From: Phellopilus nigrolimitatus
Taxonomy: Eukaryota; Basidiomycota; Agaricomycetes; Hymenochaetales; Hymenochaetaceae
Direction of reading: 5' to 3'
DNA: 64,000 nucleotides
Assembly (NCBI GenBank): GCA_021029095.1
Contig: JAJOHG010000107.1
Coordinates: forward strand, 30,510 to 94,509
Both the position numbers and the translations under genes were made by a program. Shown here piece by piece: positions 46,870 through 59,205 of the stretch. The notes under the pieces were generated by a model. The model was not told the origin of the DNA and ran no database searches. It saw only the letters and a list, made by a program, of their open reading frames with translations. Within the stretch, counting starts at the first letter, position 1, and each line of letters opens with the position of its first letter.

Positions 46870-47247
46870 CTTCAACAGTTGGATTTAGCTTGAAGTCCGA
46901 CTCTCACTTTACATTCAGAAAGAAAAACGTTCGTGTTATAAATGTGCAAGTACGAAGGTAGGCCAGAGAGAAAGCGACATAGCAGAAATGGGGAGAAAAA
47001 AAGGGCATAGGGGCATAGGGGCATAAAAACATAAGTGGCACAGGTAATTCCTACCCGGAGTGTGGTCCTTGATAAGTGTCGACGTTGAGCTCAACGTAAG
47101 TGGAAAGCAGGAGAACAACAAGAAAGCGATAGAAAGAAAACACAGAAGCAACAATGAGGGAAGCGGGGTGATAGCGATACGTACACGGTGTTCATCTAAT
47201 CCTTTTCCATCCACAAGTTCAAAAAGAAATGTAACATCAGAAAGTGC

Positions 47248-49018
47248 TCACTTGCTCGTCAGGAGCTCCGTAAGTGCCCTCGCTACGATATCCCCGCCCA
47301 TGCTAACACGTATTTTCTCCGCGGGGTTCGCAACTCGAGCGAGCACACTCACGGAAAACTTGTCTGGGTGCCAACGAAGGAGTTCATCACGAACTACGCG
47401 CCTCTTAGCCGCGGGGTCGTAGCCCGGGCGCTTAGCATGGAAAAGGAATTCAACGATGAGCTCGGGAGTGATGGCCTCCGGAGAATCTGGGAGATTGAGC
47501 AGTGGCCACGGGACACTCGAGAACCCGAGCGAAACAACGTCAGTATCGGGGGAAGTGAGTCTCGTCCAGAGGCGCTCGTAGCGCATGAACTTCGCTTGAA
47601 GAGGATCGACTGGTTTGGGTTTGGGCTCGGGCAAGGGAATAGACCGGGGCTGGGATGGAACGCCTGCCTTACTGGGTGCATTGCCGACAGAGCCACGGCT
47701 GTTATTGAAGTGCTTGTCGCTGGGCAACTGAGCGCGGTTAGCGCCAGCGGAGAAATAGGGGTGATAGCGATGGCGTGCTGTTCGTCTGAATGTTGCTTTT
47801 TCGGGACCTCTTCCGCTTCCACATTGCATGAACTCAGCATTCTGCTCTCGGAGCTCCTCCGCCTCGTATCGCCTCCTCTCTGCGTGGTCGAAGGCCTCTT
47901 TTTCGATCCGAGCCTCAGCGGCAGCTCTTGCTGTTCTGCGAGCGTACTCTCTCTCAACCCTGAGCCGATCGATCTTGCGATTATATTCTTTAAAAAATTT
48001 CTCCAGAAACCTTTCCCGCTCCTCTAGCTCCTCAGCTAGCTCCTTCTCTCGGTGCCTCTCCTCGGAATTCTCCCTCTGTTCCTTTCTGAGCCGATTTTCC
48101 TCTTCGCGCTTCCTTTCCTTATTGAAGTTCTTACGCGCGTTCTCAGCTTTCCAGGCCATCTGCTCAGAAGATTGAGCAAAAATCTTGGTACGGAAGCGGA
48201 ATGTCTTCTTCCTGAATTTGTGTTCTGACAAGTTGCAGAACTCGGAGTCGCGATAGGCCGGCGTCGAGGTTGCACCCTGGGAGACGCTGGGAGACGACGA
48301 GTTCATGAACGGTTTCGATGGAACCTTGGCATCGTCAGAAGGGTTAACGCTGCAGTCGGAGGCAGCCCCTATATCAACGTCATTAGCGCGTGGAATGACA
48401 AGGAGTTTAATGGGTATAGGAATACTCACCAGGCGAATCATTGTCCAAAACATCTGAGAACGACTGAGAGGAAGAGTGATCAAGAGCAGCAGGCGAGCCA
48501 GGGTAGGCACCGGGGACGTCCGAGAACGAACCAGAAGGAACTTTGCCCTCGGGCAGGCCCCAGTTAGGCATGAGGTTCTCGACTATGAAGTCTAGGCCTC
48601 TTTTAAACGGGCTCGACGGTCTGGCGGGGCCCTCACTGGGTTGAACTCGAGCTGTCTCCGCCTTCGGAAATTCCTGCGCCTTCTTGACGCGTGCATTGGA
48701 CAGGCGGTGGCGTTCTTGCTCGTGCGTCATGGTCGGTGGGGAAGCCTGGCGATACTGGCTGGACGCGGGGTGTGCTCGAGCCCTAGTCCCGGACGGTGCC
48801 TCCATCTTAGCCTTTGTTCTCACAGAGCGCCTGCGCTCCTGGTCGCGAAAGTTGAAGGCCTTTTCGCGCACCTTGCGCGGCTGGCAATAGCTGGGTGGAT
48901 CGCGCGGGTACATGCCGCGATTAGGCGGGAGCGAATCATTCGCGGTGAGGTACGAGTGCGGAGTGGTGGTCGTGGCATGGGCGGGACTGAATGGGGTCTT
49001 ACCGAAGACTGGTGGCAT
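47248..49018 (-). CDS. NFKBIL1-like C-terminal domain protein, copy 2
   Basis: Paralogue of the gene at 18521-20062. Two exons, 49018-48430 and 48368-47248, with a 61-bp intron (gtgagt...tatag) at 48369-48429 and matching phase. The sequence corresponding to this intron is coding in copy 1 (about KYFSTRPPPNSSS to NDADMG), so either copy 2 gained splicing here or copy 1 reads through. The N-terminus MPPVFGKTPFSP, the PFKRGLDFIVENLMPNWGLP block and the last about 110 residues (MRYERLWTRLTSPDTDVVSL onward, including LLRWHPDKF) are highly conserved. The central coiled-coil region differs most and is longer here, with an added HRYHPYFSAGANRAQ segment. No frameshift is seen once the intron is removed. 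Function unknown. Confidence 0.75.
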
Positions 49019-49139
49019 ATTGATTATACACTGTATGAATGGAATCTTGTTCAACTTGCTGTAAGAAAGGCTGCGAAATCGAAACAAACTAGACGGTGAG
49101 CAAGCCGAACATGCTACATTGCGGAGGAAGGCGAGTGCT

Positions 49140-49413
49140 TACATCTCATATAGCTAGGGAAAAATGAAGTCGGAAATTGGGGCCTGAGGCTTGACGTGCT
49201 TGAGGAGCTTGATCTTGAGCTTAGAGCGCAACGGGGTTGGGGATTCAGACAGGTATTTATACCACTCGCCACTTCCAGCCACAGGAAATCGACAGTCAAG
49301 CGGATTGCTCTCCTGCAGGTGCGTAAACAAACACATACATGGACATTCAATGTTGAACATACGATAATTCCCAGGCGAGACATGCCGCTTTCAGACAACA
49401 AAGAAGATGACAT
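49140..49413 (-). other. Conserved upstream short ORF, copy 2
   Basis: Counterpart of the plus-strand ORF at 18027-18390. It splices RLGII (exon ending about 49365) to ESNPLDCRFPVAGSGEW and YKYLSESPTPLRSKLKIKLL, stopping just before the gtaagcactcg donor. Upstream of RLGII the two copies differ by indels, so only the second exon is clearly conserved. Confidence 0.45.
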
Positions 49414-49450
49414 GCCGTATTAGGCAGGTTCAACGAGCTTGGACCCAAGC

Positions 49451-50231
49451 TTGATCTAAGCGAGGTGCAGCGCAGCAAAAACAACTGTACATAATTGCAC
49501 GACTTCATCATCGATAAGATGTAACCGGTTACCACAGTTACCTCGTTCTTATGGTCCGTCTGTGAAACTCGAGAGCAGTCCGTCAAGCCGCGGATTGAGG
49601 TAACGTGGCTATTCGATTCGTAGGAGTTTTCGGAAGATGATTCTCCAGTGACAAGAAGACGCTTGCACATATTCAGGTAGCTAATCCTAACGATTCATGA
49701 AAAGAGCAAAGTTTCGCAAGAAGAGGACGGGCTGAGGCGAGAACAATGGTCAAACGCTGACACACGTATTGCTTAGTCACAATCTTGAAGTGGCTTACTA
49801 AATCATTAACCATCGTTTCCGCAATAAAAGCAGAGCAGGTAATTCATTCCGAGTCAAACTAGCAGCCAGATGTCTACATGCTCGAACGTACTATAAATAT
49901 AACGAGAAAATTGATTAAAACGACAAAGGATTGGCAGACGGTGGTAAGGAGTGACTTGGAATATACAATGATTTAGATGATAATGAGTGTGAATACGGAT
50001 ATAAGCTTATCCTGGCATGGACCATAGTCATAAATAAACAATTCATGCACCGACAGAAGACGGAAGGCAGTAGAATTGGAAACGCGATAGAAAGGAGTGA
50101 ACAGCGTTTTGAGCGCGCAAGGCTTCTGGACGTATAGTGTATATTTGTAGCGTTGATGGGTTAAAGCCGTGAAGGGGTAGGAAGTGAGTAGGAGACGAGC
50201 CCTTTAGTTCGAATTAAGCTTGAAATTGTGC
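49451..50231. other. Intergenic, nothing recognised
   Basis: AT-rich with short frames only, between the duplication and the 3' end of the gene at 50232. Confidence 0.4.
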
Positions 50232-51329
50232 TCAGGTGCGCCTGCCCTTAGTCCCGCGTCTCCCAGACCTCGTCTTTACAGCAGCCTTTACTGCCTCTTT
50301 GGCGCGGGCACGCGTCATCATTCCTTCAGGGCTTGGCCGCACCTGCCCACGTGGCGTGGAAGGCACAGCGGACGACTGGGCAAGATTTGCGCGCCCGCGA
50401 GTCCTTTTCGGAGTTGCAAGCTGGGCGGAGATGCGGGATGGGCCAGAGTTATCCTTCAGCGAAGCAGACCTGCTCAGCGCACCCAGCGGCGCTGTCTCCA
50501 CACGGAACTGGACTGAACGTGAATCAGGGAGCCCGCTCCCAGTGTCAGACGACTGCGACACGTGCTCAAAAGCTTGCTCCTGAGCACTGAGATACTCGTA
50601 CTGTGCTATCATCTGTGCCTGTTCCTGCACCCATGCTTGTGTGTTGGGGCCCTCGGATTCATCGTCGCGTGTAAGTGGCTGCGCCAACTGGGGGCGCGAG
50701 CTATAAGCCCCTTCCATCGTAAGACCCAACAGGTTGGTCATAGATCCTGTGCTCTCTTCGCGTTTAATTTCGACGTGGGCACCAGTCTGAATTTGTCTGG
50801 GATGCGGCACTTGCTGGTCGTGGTGGCCTGGGGCGAACAGCTGTGACGAATTTCCTCGCGCATCGGACCCGACGATCTCAGTTGGAACATTCGGGACTAA
50901 ACGGCGGGTACGCCGGGTCGGCGACGTCGGCATATGGCGCTGGAAATGGCCAGGCGACGGGCCTTCGTACGCCCACGCGGGGAGCGGGACATTCTCCGCG
51001 GGCGGCGTCGCAAGCGTCGGGGCAGAAAACATACGCTGCGTGGGTGTTCGGGCGCGTGGCTCGTCCTCGTCCATGTTTTCATCCACCACGTCGTTGAGGG
51101 AAGCAGCAGCAGTTGTGCGAGTACCGTGATCATGATGTTCGATTGTGGCGGGAGCAGATATTCCGGGAACGTTATAGAAGAAATTAAGATGCGTGCCTTT
51201 GTCCGCGGGACCCGTTATAGTCTGGACGAGCATGCCATTGCCGTCGACTTCAAAGCGCATTGAGCCGACCTCGCCCCCACCACCAGGAACAGCGGTGAGC
51301 GAAGCGGTATGGTCTTGAGAAACAGGCAT
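50232..51329 (-). CDS. Disordered basic protein, unrecognised, 365 aa
   Basis: One exon. I do not recognise a family. The protein starts MPVSQDHTASLTAVPGGGGE; a first short segment (MRFEVDGNGMLVQTITGP) may fold as strands. The rest is Pro/Ser/Gln-rich and disordered, with a helix rich in Gln (WVQEQAQMIAQYEYLSAQEQ). The C-terminus is strongly basic (TRARAKEAVKAAVKTRSGRR then KGRRT) and looks like a nuclear localisation or nucleic-acid-binding tail, with an AT-hook-like KRTRGRAN. I chose ATG 51329 because a TATA-like tgtataag at about 51436 and a CAA-rich leader precede it. An in-frame ATG at 51440 would add 37 residues and would overlap that TATA. A nuclear role is inference. Confidence 0.6.
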   Translation of the reverse strand: MPVSQDHTASLTAVPGGGGEVGSMRFEVDGNGMLVQTITGPADKGTHLNFFYNVPGISAPATIEHHDHGTRTTAAASLNDVVDENMDEDEPRARTPTQRMFSAPTLATPPAENVPLPAWAYEGPSPGHFQRHMPTSPTRRTRRLVPNVPTEIVGSDARGNSSQLFAPGHHDQQVPHPRQIQTGAHVEIKREESTGSMTNLLGLTMEGAYSSRPQLAQPLTRDDESEGPNTQAWVQEQAQMIAQYEYLSAQEQAFEHVSQSSDTGSGLPDSRSVQFRVETAPLGALSRSASLKDNSGPSRISAQLATPKRTRGRANLAQSSAVPSTPRGQVRPSPEGMMTRARAKEAVKAAVKTRSGRRGTKGRRT

Positions 51330-53791
51330 CGTACGAAGCTTGCGTTGGTAGTCGTTGGTATTGGTTGTTGAGTAAGAAGATGAGCGGCCGAAGGTAAGGT
51401 GCGCGGTGAAGCAACTCGCGAGAGCCCCGAACTTATACATTTCAACATCGGCCACATGCACGTGCAGGGCCTATACTGTGGCTGAATGGGCATGACAACA
51501 CTAGTGACTTTGTCAGATCAGTTGCCTTTTGTGGAAACTGATTGTTAACGTAAGAAATAAAATTACAATCAAAGCGTTGGAAAACAGGAATGAAATGAGC
51601 ATAATGAGAAAGGCAGACATACACAAATGGAAACGTACCCATATTGGAGATGCGTGGTAACATGATCAGTGTAGACTTCGGGCCCAGCTCACGATCGATT
51701 GAACGATTGCGAAGTTCCCCAGAGAACAAATCTCAAGCAAGGGCGGCAAAGCTGCTGATTTTTCTCTTAGACCGAGGCCAACCAGCCAAAAGTAATTCAC
51801 CAACAAATATCAGGACTTGAGCGAAGCTGCTCGGTAAGTGCGCCAGCCTACGCGATTAGAGAGCTCTGGGTTAAGGGTCGGAATGGGGGAAGTCCAAGAG
51901 AAGATAGGTTGGGAATGATAAGTGGGTTCTCGAGCAGCGGTGGGGAGAGTATCCGAGAATTGTGCAAGACGCTCCAGATCGCGAGCACTGTCACACGTGA
52001 AGATCTCTTAGATGCACGGCGAGGTACGTGAGGTGACTAAGTGAGTCTGGCAATGGTAGCGGAGACGTGGTATCGAATGTTGCGACTAACGTCACTGGAA
52101 CAGCTTGAAGCACGATTACGGCGGTACTGGGCGCACGCAACGGCTCCCGGCACAATAGTGGGGAGATAAGCCGTATGTCCTCGCTGGCATTTTTTTTACA
52201 GTTTCCCGGCGTACAATTTCTTCCCGGGACGCCATCTGCCTTCCTCGACTTCCGGCTCCCCTTGGTATCTGCTATCCCATCGCAAAATGACTTCGGTCGA
52301 TCGAGAGTGGTGACGCGACGCAGCAGGATTGCTGTTGTTGCTACGCTTGCTACTACCGAGCTGCGATCTATACAGTTTATACGTCTGAATACAATAAACA
52401 GAAAGAGAGTGAAATAAACTTACAGTTGGCGGCGCGACGACGCGCAGGGCAAAGCGAGAGGTGACTCATGAACTCTGACCTGAGAGAGGTCTTGATAAGC
52501 GCGAGCATGTTGCCATCGCGGCGGCGTCGATGGAAGCAGAGATCCGTTCGAAGACGTCAAGCGCGACGGACAGGACTTCCTCGAAAGCGACGCATCACCG
52601 TCAAGTGAGGACGATGATGCTTAGCTCAAACCCGCCGAACAGGCGATCGAAATCAATAGGACAAGCCGGCGCCGAGAACCGTCGTCAACGCACCCTAGGC
52701 GACTTCGTGCGCAGGCTTGCGGTGGACACGGCGAGTGGAAAGTGGCATAACGAACGGACATTCATTCGGGCGCGGAAGCGTTCGTTAAATGTTGTCGCTC
52801 GGGACGCAGCCGAATTGCTTGCCGTTTCTCGGTAAGTCCTTTTATGGCAATACTTATAATATTAATAATTGGCTCCCAAAAAACTATCACGTGACCATTT
52901 ACTGATTGGCTCTCCACACATATCCAATCATGGCTTTTGGCACTTTTTCTCGCCCTCGCTCAGCGCTCGACATCTGCAGCTCGGTACTCGTGTATCGGAT
53001 TCTTTTCTATGTGTACCGTCTCCGCACCCTCCCACATCTGTTTTGATCATGTAGGAGACATACGCTCGGTGGCGTGTTTAGTGATGCTAGAGCGCGGTCG
53101 GTATCTCGCTGTGCTCACTTCGGTCCTGTAGCACTCACCCGTACGACGTCCTACTGTTCTTCAGCTGGCTCAGATATACACCGGACTCCTAGTGATCTGG
53201 GGTGATCCCTGCGTAGTAGCAGCTTTACAGATCACCCAGAGCTAGATTGTCAGGACTCGGGAGGAATCTTCACGGTGACTCTCCATTGACTGGTGCAAAC
53301 ATTTGCTCTCCCAATCGTACTCTCATTGCTGCTATGTCCATTATATTTTTGCTTTCGCGGACGACGCTGGCTCAATAGACTGTAAACTCAAATCAAAACT
53401 AAAGGAACTTTGCCTCGCTTGTAACCAGTTGCGAACATAGTCCTTACTCCGCTTCCCGCTCTCCTGGTCAACCGATATGGTGACTGTTACGACTGATCTG
53501 GAGTCTACACAGAGACGCTAGCTGTTTGCATAGCGTGGTATGCAGTCTTAGGACGCGTAGGCGGAAACGACACAAGATACAATGTACCAATTTTTTGGTA
53601 ACATTGCGCTCAACTTTGCCGTTCGCATTTCACAAGTTTCAACCTTTGCTTATATTAATGCCGCAATATTGTTTTTGGAAGCGGAACTGGACGATTTAAA
53701 GCGACTTTTTTCTATGCTCAGATTTCTTCAATCACGATCTCTGGACCCGAAGACAAGTCTAACACACACACACACAGACATCTTTCTCAGA
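51330..53791. other. Long intergenic region, no confident gene
   Basis: About 2.4 kb. A plus-strand frame at 52530-52835 is Ser/Arg-rich with no motif. In another frame at about 52560-52625, DGQDFLESDASPSSEDDDA looks like disordered acidic protein but stops immediately, so it may be decayed coding DNA. A (CA)n run lies at 53762-53776, just before the ABC gene start. Confidence 0.35.
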
Positions 53792-56484
53792 ATGGTTTCT
53801 GATTTACATCTTTCCGACAAGCCCAATTTGCGATCTCGCCAGACTCCACCGACAGGACCCGCGCCGAAATTTCGTTCTGAACAAGCGGGCGTTTGGGAAA
53901 TCGTTTACCTCCCGCGGGTTCGCTGGAATCTCACGGATTTGTGGAAGCTAAAATTTCGAGTTCCTTTTCAAACAGAATTAGTTACCGCCTTCGATGATGT
54001 ACAGTATCTTTTGCGGTTCGTGAGGGAGATCTACTCACTAGCACCACGCGAGCTGATAGGGTACGTATTGAAGAATTTCTGGAAAAGCTTGTGGGATGGT
54101 ATGTCTCTGTATTTGACCAGCCAGTTATTTGATGTGGTATGTCGTTATTTGGAACGTCTTGGACACAGGCTGATTTAGACATTAGGTTGCAGATCGCATC
54201 CAGGGCAAAAAGGTAGACGACAATGTCGTTTTATGGGCGATATTCTCCAAAATTGCATTCGCTGTTTTGTTCAAGTTAATTACCAGAGCCATGTAAGTGC
54301 CCTCGTTCTCCCGGAGCGCGCGCAGGGCCCTTAACTATTTAACAGGAAGCGTAACGGAGAAGTGCTTCGGGACCGTGTCAAGTACCATTTCATGCTTAAG
54401 GGAATGCGAGGTCCGTCGCTCGCGGAATGTTCTATCTCACGGGCGAACTCTTATCATATATTATTGTAGCGGCGTTAAAGGTGGATCTCATAACAGCGCA
54501 AGGTATGCTTTTCGAGTTCATCTCTCGCACGAAGGCCAGAACTAATGACAGCGACTTAGATCCGGAAGTTAAGAGCAAACTCAAGAAGGAACAAGATTTC
54601 GAAGGTGATGGCGAGGCTTGGTCTGCTTTCGAAGACCTCAGTAACCTTTTATTCGGCATTACGCGCATCTCATCCCAGCTTCTCATGGCAGTTGCACTCG
54701 TCCGGAAGAACGCGTCAGGACCGATCTTCGTACTTATATGTGCATTGCAGCCCCTACTTCAAACATGGATCAGGAATAACGTCTTATGGAGGCTCCGTGC
54801 GGCGTTTTATTAGTCTTTTCGGTTGGATGCATCCTTACTTCTCATGATATGCAGCACGTGTGATATACTGTATCGAGCATGCATTCAATCGCATGGCAGC
54901 GCTGCATCAGCTCACGTACGCCGACCAGTTTCGTGTTGACAGGCTCAACGACGGTGCCGGCGGGCATATTGAGAAAGGTAAGCCGGCCGTTGAATGTATC
55001 TCTTACTTATTTGAACTCGTGCGTTTATCAGAGTTCATAAAACAACGGCATATCGTTGGTGATAAATGCACCCAAGCTATCGGAATGCAGCTGGTTAACC
55101 GTGAATCTCTGTTTTATAAAGTACTTATTTCACTTTCGAGAGATATCCCTCTGGTAAGTCATCTATAGGTCAGAAATACGTATGCTAAAAGGTCGATACC
55201 ATAGCTGGCCTTCGCAGCTTGGACGTTCTTAGACGCCAAGAGCATATCCATCACGTCCTTCCTTATGATGCAGCAGACGTCGGAGACTGTGGGCTGGACG
55301 TTCTATTTGATGTCGAGACGGATTTCCAGATTCGCAAAGGCCCTCGACAACATTAAGAAGATATACAAGCTGGCCAGCATCGAGAACGTCGTCAAGGATG
55401 GGAAGGAAGCGTATCCTCTGGAGACAAATTTAGTCGAGAATGGCGCGCACGGTGCCCAGATCGAGTTCCGGTGAGTCCCGGGACCATGCAACGTGCTCTC
55501 TGATAGTGATGAAAGATACTCATTTTGCCGTATAGCAACGTGTCCTTCGTCTATCCAGGCACGACCAAGAACGCGCTCACCGACGTGTCGTTCTCAATCA
55601 AACCCGGCCAGCTCGCCGTGATCGTCGGCACAAATGGATCGGGGAAGTCCTCGCTCGTAAAGCTTTTCAACCGGCTGTACGACCCCAGCGTGGGGTGTGT
55701 CCTGCTCGACGGGCGCCCGCTCGCGGATTACCACCTCACGGACGTGCGCGCAGCGATGGCGATGCTCCGGCAGGACCACGCGGTGTACCCGCTCTCACTG
55801 CGTGAGAATATTGCGTTCGGTCTGCCGGGGCATGCGGCCTCTGAGGAGGACGTATGGGACGCGGCGCGCCAGGGCGGCGCGGCGGACTTCGTGGAGAAGC
55901 TGGAGAATGGCATGGAGACTGTGCTGCAGCCCGTTGATCTGGCGAGTGCGTACTTCCCAGACGAAGCGATCCCGGAACTCAAGGCGCTTCTCGATGACAA
56001 GGAGAAGACGACGAATATATCTGGGGGCGAGAGCCAGCGGCTTGCTGCGTTCGTCTTTCTCTTTCTCTTCCTTTGTTCGCGTGCGTCGTTATGAATGTAG
56101 ATTGTCTCTTAGCTCGCGGACGTTCATGCGCCTGAGTGGCGGAAACATCCGCTTCCTAGCGGCCGATGAGCCGACGTCTGCGCTCGACCCCGAGGGCGAG
56201 CTCGCGCTCTTCTCGCGCCTGCGTGCTCTGCGCGGGGGTAAGACAGTCGTGTTCGTCACGCACCGCTTCGGGCACCTCACGCGGTATGCCGACGTGATCC
56301 TGTAAGCATCCATTCTCTCTGCTCCATGTCGTTGCGCTGATTGTCATACAACACTCGTTTGCGTTTGTGTAGATGTATGAAAGAGGGTCGTCTAGTGGAA
56401 CAGGGGACACATGAGGAGCTCCTCGCGAAGGGAGGAGAGTACTTCAGATTGCACAACGTCCAGGCGCAGGCCTTCGTGCCGTAA
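53792..56484 (+). CDS. ABC transporter-like half-transporter, 711 aa
   Basis: ATP-driven membrane protein with one nucleotide-binding domain. Ten exons in phase: 53792-54136, 54186-54292, 54346-54410, 54503-54796, 54855-54977, 55032-55153, 55205-55470, 55536-56048, 56113-56301 and 56373-56484. Residues 1-430 contain moderately hydrophobic stretches ([58 protein letters not shown]) in an unusually polar transmembrane half. The ATPase half is complete: Walker [11 protein letters not shown]-loop [15 protein letters not shown], signature ISGGESQR in place of LSGGQ, Walker [16 protein letters not shown]-loop VTHRF. It ends [20 protein letters not shown] like other exporters. I recall similar divergent half-transporters in many mushrooms; substrate unknown. 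Start at ATG 53792 follows the CA repeat; the in-frame ATG at 53582 is less likely. Confidence 0.82.
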
Positions 56485-56943
56485 GAAATTTGCGTCGCTG
56501 TGGAGATAGGAACTGGATTGCGTGTTTGACGCAGTTGTTCCCACGCTTGGGAGCCCCGCACTGGTTGCGTGCTCCAACCCCGATTGTTGTCCGAGCCCTC
56601 TCGTTTCTTGTTGCCCATAGGATAGGTCTTTTACAAATCATTTCTTTGTCTTTATTCATCTTTATTGCCCTCCCCTTTCTTTCGTAGAGTAAAACGGCTT
56701 TCCGAAAGCCCGAAAACCTCAGACGTTCGCACACCGCGCAAACGACTGAGCTTACATTGTACTAGGTGTACTATCGTAGTGCCGTTGCGCGGAACTGTCT
56801 CACCAAGCTATATTGAGAACATACGGAAAGTCGTCCACTGTTCGTGCAGAACATTTTTCGTCTAAAGGAAGCGCTTTTGTTGGTATACATATATGTATGT
56901 ACGTTAAAATCACATTTAATGGCGCAAGCATAGTCTCTCTACT
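56485..56943. other. Convergent intergenic region
   Basis: Between the ABC transporter 3' end (+) and the P450 3' end (-). No gene or RNA recognised. Confidence 0.5.
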
Positions 56944-59205
56944 TCATATTCTCGACGTCAGCACAACGGGCAATTTGCCATTCTTCATTGTAAAGCAGTC
57001 CTCCAACTTTGTCTCCCATTCATGTGAGTCATAACCATCAGCGAACCGAATTTCGTAGCGCTGAATGATTAGGGCGACAACCATGCGCAACTCTGTAAGC
57101 GCGAGGCTGCGCCCTGCACAGTTAGCTGGGCCATACGAGAAGGGAATAAACGCCGCCATGTCCGTGATCACTTTCGGGTCACCCGAGTTCTTTTGCAAGT
57201 TCCTCGTAGCGCTCGAGCGAAGCCAGCGTTCCGGCCAGAATGTATTAGGCGATGGACGGAAGTAGCGTGAGTCACGGTGAAGAGCGTATGGTGGAATGAC
57301 AACGGCTGTACCCTCAGGTATAAATCTGTGAATGTCATATATATCTATAAATAAAATGGGCGCTCTAAGCTGTCTTATTTCGAACCTGTCTCCGACCCAT
57401 TTCCCTCCACTTCCGGCTTCAGGAGCGCGCTGTAAATATGTGGCAACCGCCGGCTGGAGACGCAGGGTTTCGTTACTTTAATGTTATTTGTCAGTAAGAT
57501 TCTAGTGTCCCAAGCATAAACAGTAGTTTCACATAACCGCGTTAAGAAATTGCATCTTCATGAGCTTCGTGGAGTCGAATGGATCGCCCTCACCAGGCGG
57601 AAAAACGCCGTCTACTTCTTTCTGGAGTCGCCGATAGTCGTCCGGATTTCTAAGTAGATAGTAAAAGATCCCGCCAAGTGTTGAAGAGGTCGTATCGGAG
57701 CCAGCGACGACAGCGAGCTGGCCATTTGAGATGATCTCTGCTTCCGTTGGCGGCGTCTTCTCGACACCGGTTTCATCAGTCTGCAGTCCCAGATATAAGC
57801 ATACCGATACACACTTTATTTGGAAAAGTTTCCAAGAAGATGATACTTACGAGATAGGAAAACAGGTCCTTCGATAGAGACCCGTTCTTCGAACGCGTTT
57901 GTGCCTTTTCATTGCAGAACGAACGGAAGCGATCTATATTCCTTGTGAGGCCAGGAATACTGAAAAGGAAATACACCAGCCATGGAAGATGCTGCAAGAT
58001 CGCCATGGACCTGAATGGTATGATTAGCCACATGACTCTGAATTATTAGAGATATGACGTACTCCATGGCGGCTTGCAACATTGTAAATACTCCTTCCTT
58101 GTCGCCACCATCGCGCATGAGCTCGAAACCGCCCCCAAAACTGCGGGAATATCACATATTCATTAAAGCTATGCTGCTTATGGAAATTATTATCCTCACA
58201 CCATGTCACCCATGAAATCCGTTCTATTGAAAGCAATTAATATGACGTTTTATATACAAGGATAAAACAAGATCAAGCACTTACGTAAAGAAAATAAACC
58301 AGGACGCTAAATCAACCTCAGATTTGCGCTTCTCTAACTCTCCTACAAGCTGCAGAGCACGCTTCGCTACAATTGGCTCGTAACCCTTAACGCCTGCAGT
58401 ATTGAATGCGCGATTCCACGGCCTTCGGCGCCGCGCATGCTCGTGCGCGTTACGGATTGCGATGAGCTCTGGCGTTGTACCTGGACGACTACGAGCAGAC
58501 CATACTAAATTGATGTGGGAGAATCCGCAGTATAAAAATAATATTCGGGACTGTGGTGAGCATATGCTACCCACTTGGTCCTTTCGGCATGCCATCCACT
58601 CCTAGAATGTATGGGATTGCATTTGCATCTACTATCGAAAGCTCATTCGGACCTAGAAGTTTCAGAAAACAATTTTAATCACATCGAGCTGGAAAGATGA
58701 AGTACATCAACTCACCAACACGGACATACGGTCCATAACGATCATGGAGCGCTTTATGATAAATATGATTCTTCCCTTTTGCCATCATCCATGAAGCCCA
58801 AAACTTTGAGATTCTCGCAGGCAACGGGCCCGGGTATTGTCCGAGTGGGTGCCATGGAGAGAGACGATAGACAACTATGCTCGTGCCCAATGCAAAGTAG
58901 AACAAGATGAACGAGCTCGAGAATGCAAGGAAAACAGATTCTGGGAAGTGACTGATAAAGAAGACTGCAGGGACAACAGGAACAGAAACGAGTAGAATGG
59001 AGTTGGCTAAGATATGACGAGTGTCGAGTTCGTATCTCTTGTATATTGCATGTACGAGCTGTAATTATGAGATTAGTGAGTGATGATCCCGTTCATACAA
59101 TGAAAGATCGATAATACTCGCCAAAGCGCAAGCCACGTCGGTTATAAGTGCATCACGGAGTGACATACGTAGCAAACCGAACGCCGGGAACGTAGGAGTA
59201 CCCAT
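56944..59205 (-). CDS. Cytochrome P450, tandem copy A
   Basis: Membrane-bound monooxygenase, about 540 aa over roughly ten exons. It resembles mushroom proteins often annotated 'high nitrogen upregulated cytochrome P450 monooxygenase'. The N-terminus has two or three hydrophobic helices, then the hinge YRLSPWHPLGQYPGPLPARI. Family blocks follow: HDRYGPYVRVGPNELSIVD, RRRRPWNRAFNTAGVKGYEP, DFMGDMVFGGGFELMRDG, I-helix VAGSDTTSSTL, ExxR in NETLRLQPAV, FWPERWL, haem loop FIPFSYGPANCAGRSLALTE with the Cys ligand. All hallmarks are present. Start ATG 59205 gives the same layout as copy B. The first intron (59121 down) appears to use a GC donor (ttg|gcgagt) where copy B has a normal gtaagc at the same position. 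A TATA-like tataaacgag lies about 105 bp upstream. Substrate unknown. Confidence 0.86.

Larger units (their letters stand above)
46870..49450. repeat. Inverted segmental duplication, right copy
   Basis: Reverse-complement counterpart of about 18027-20440, including the coding gene, the short upstream ORF, its introns, the 8-bp repeat (47003-47031) and the outer 'tccgactctcactttacattca' edge at about 46895-46917. Coding parts and introns outside the variable middle match well by eye. Confidence 0.8.
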
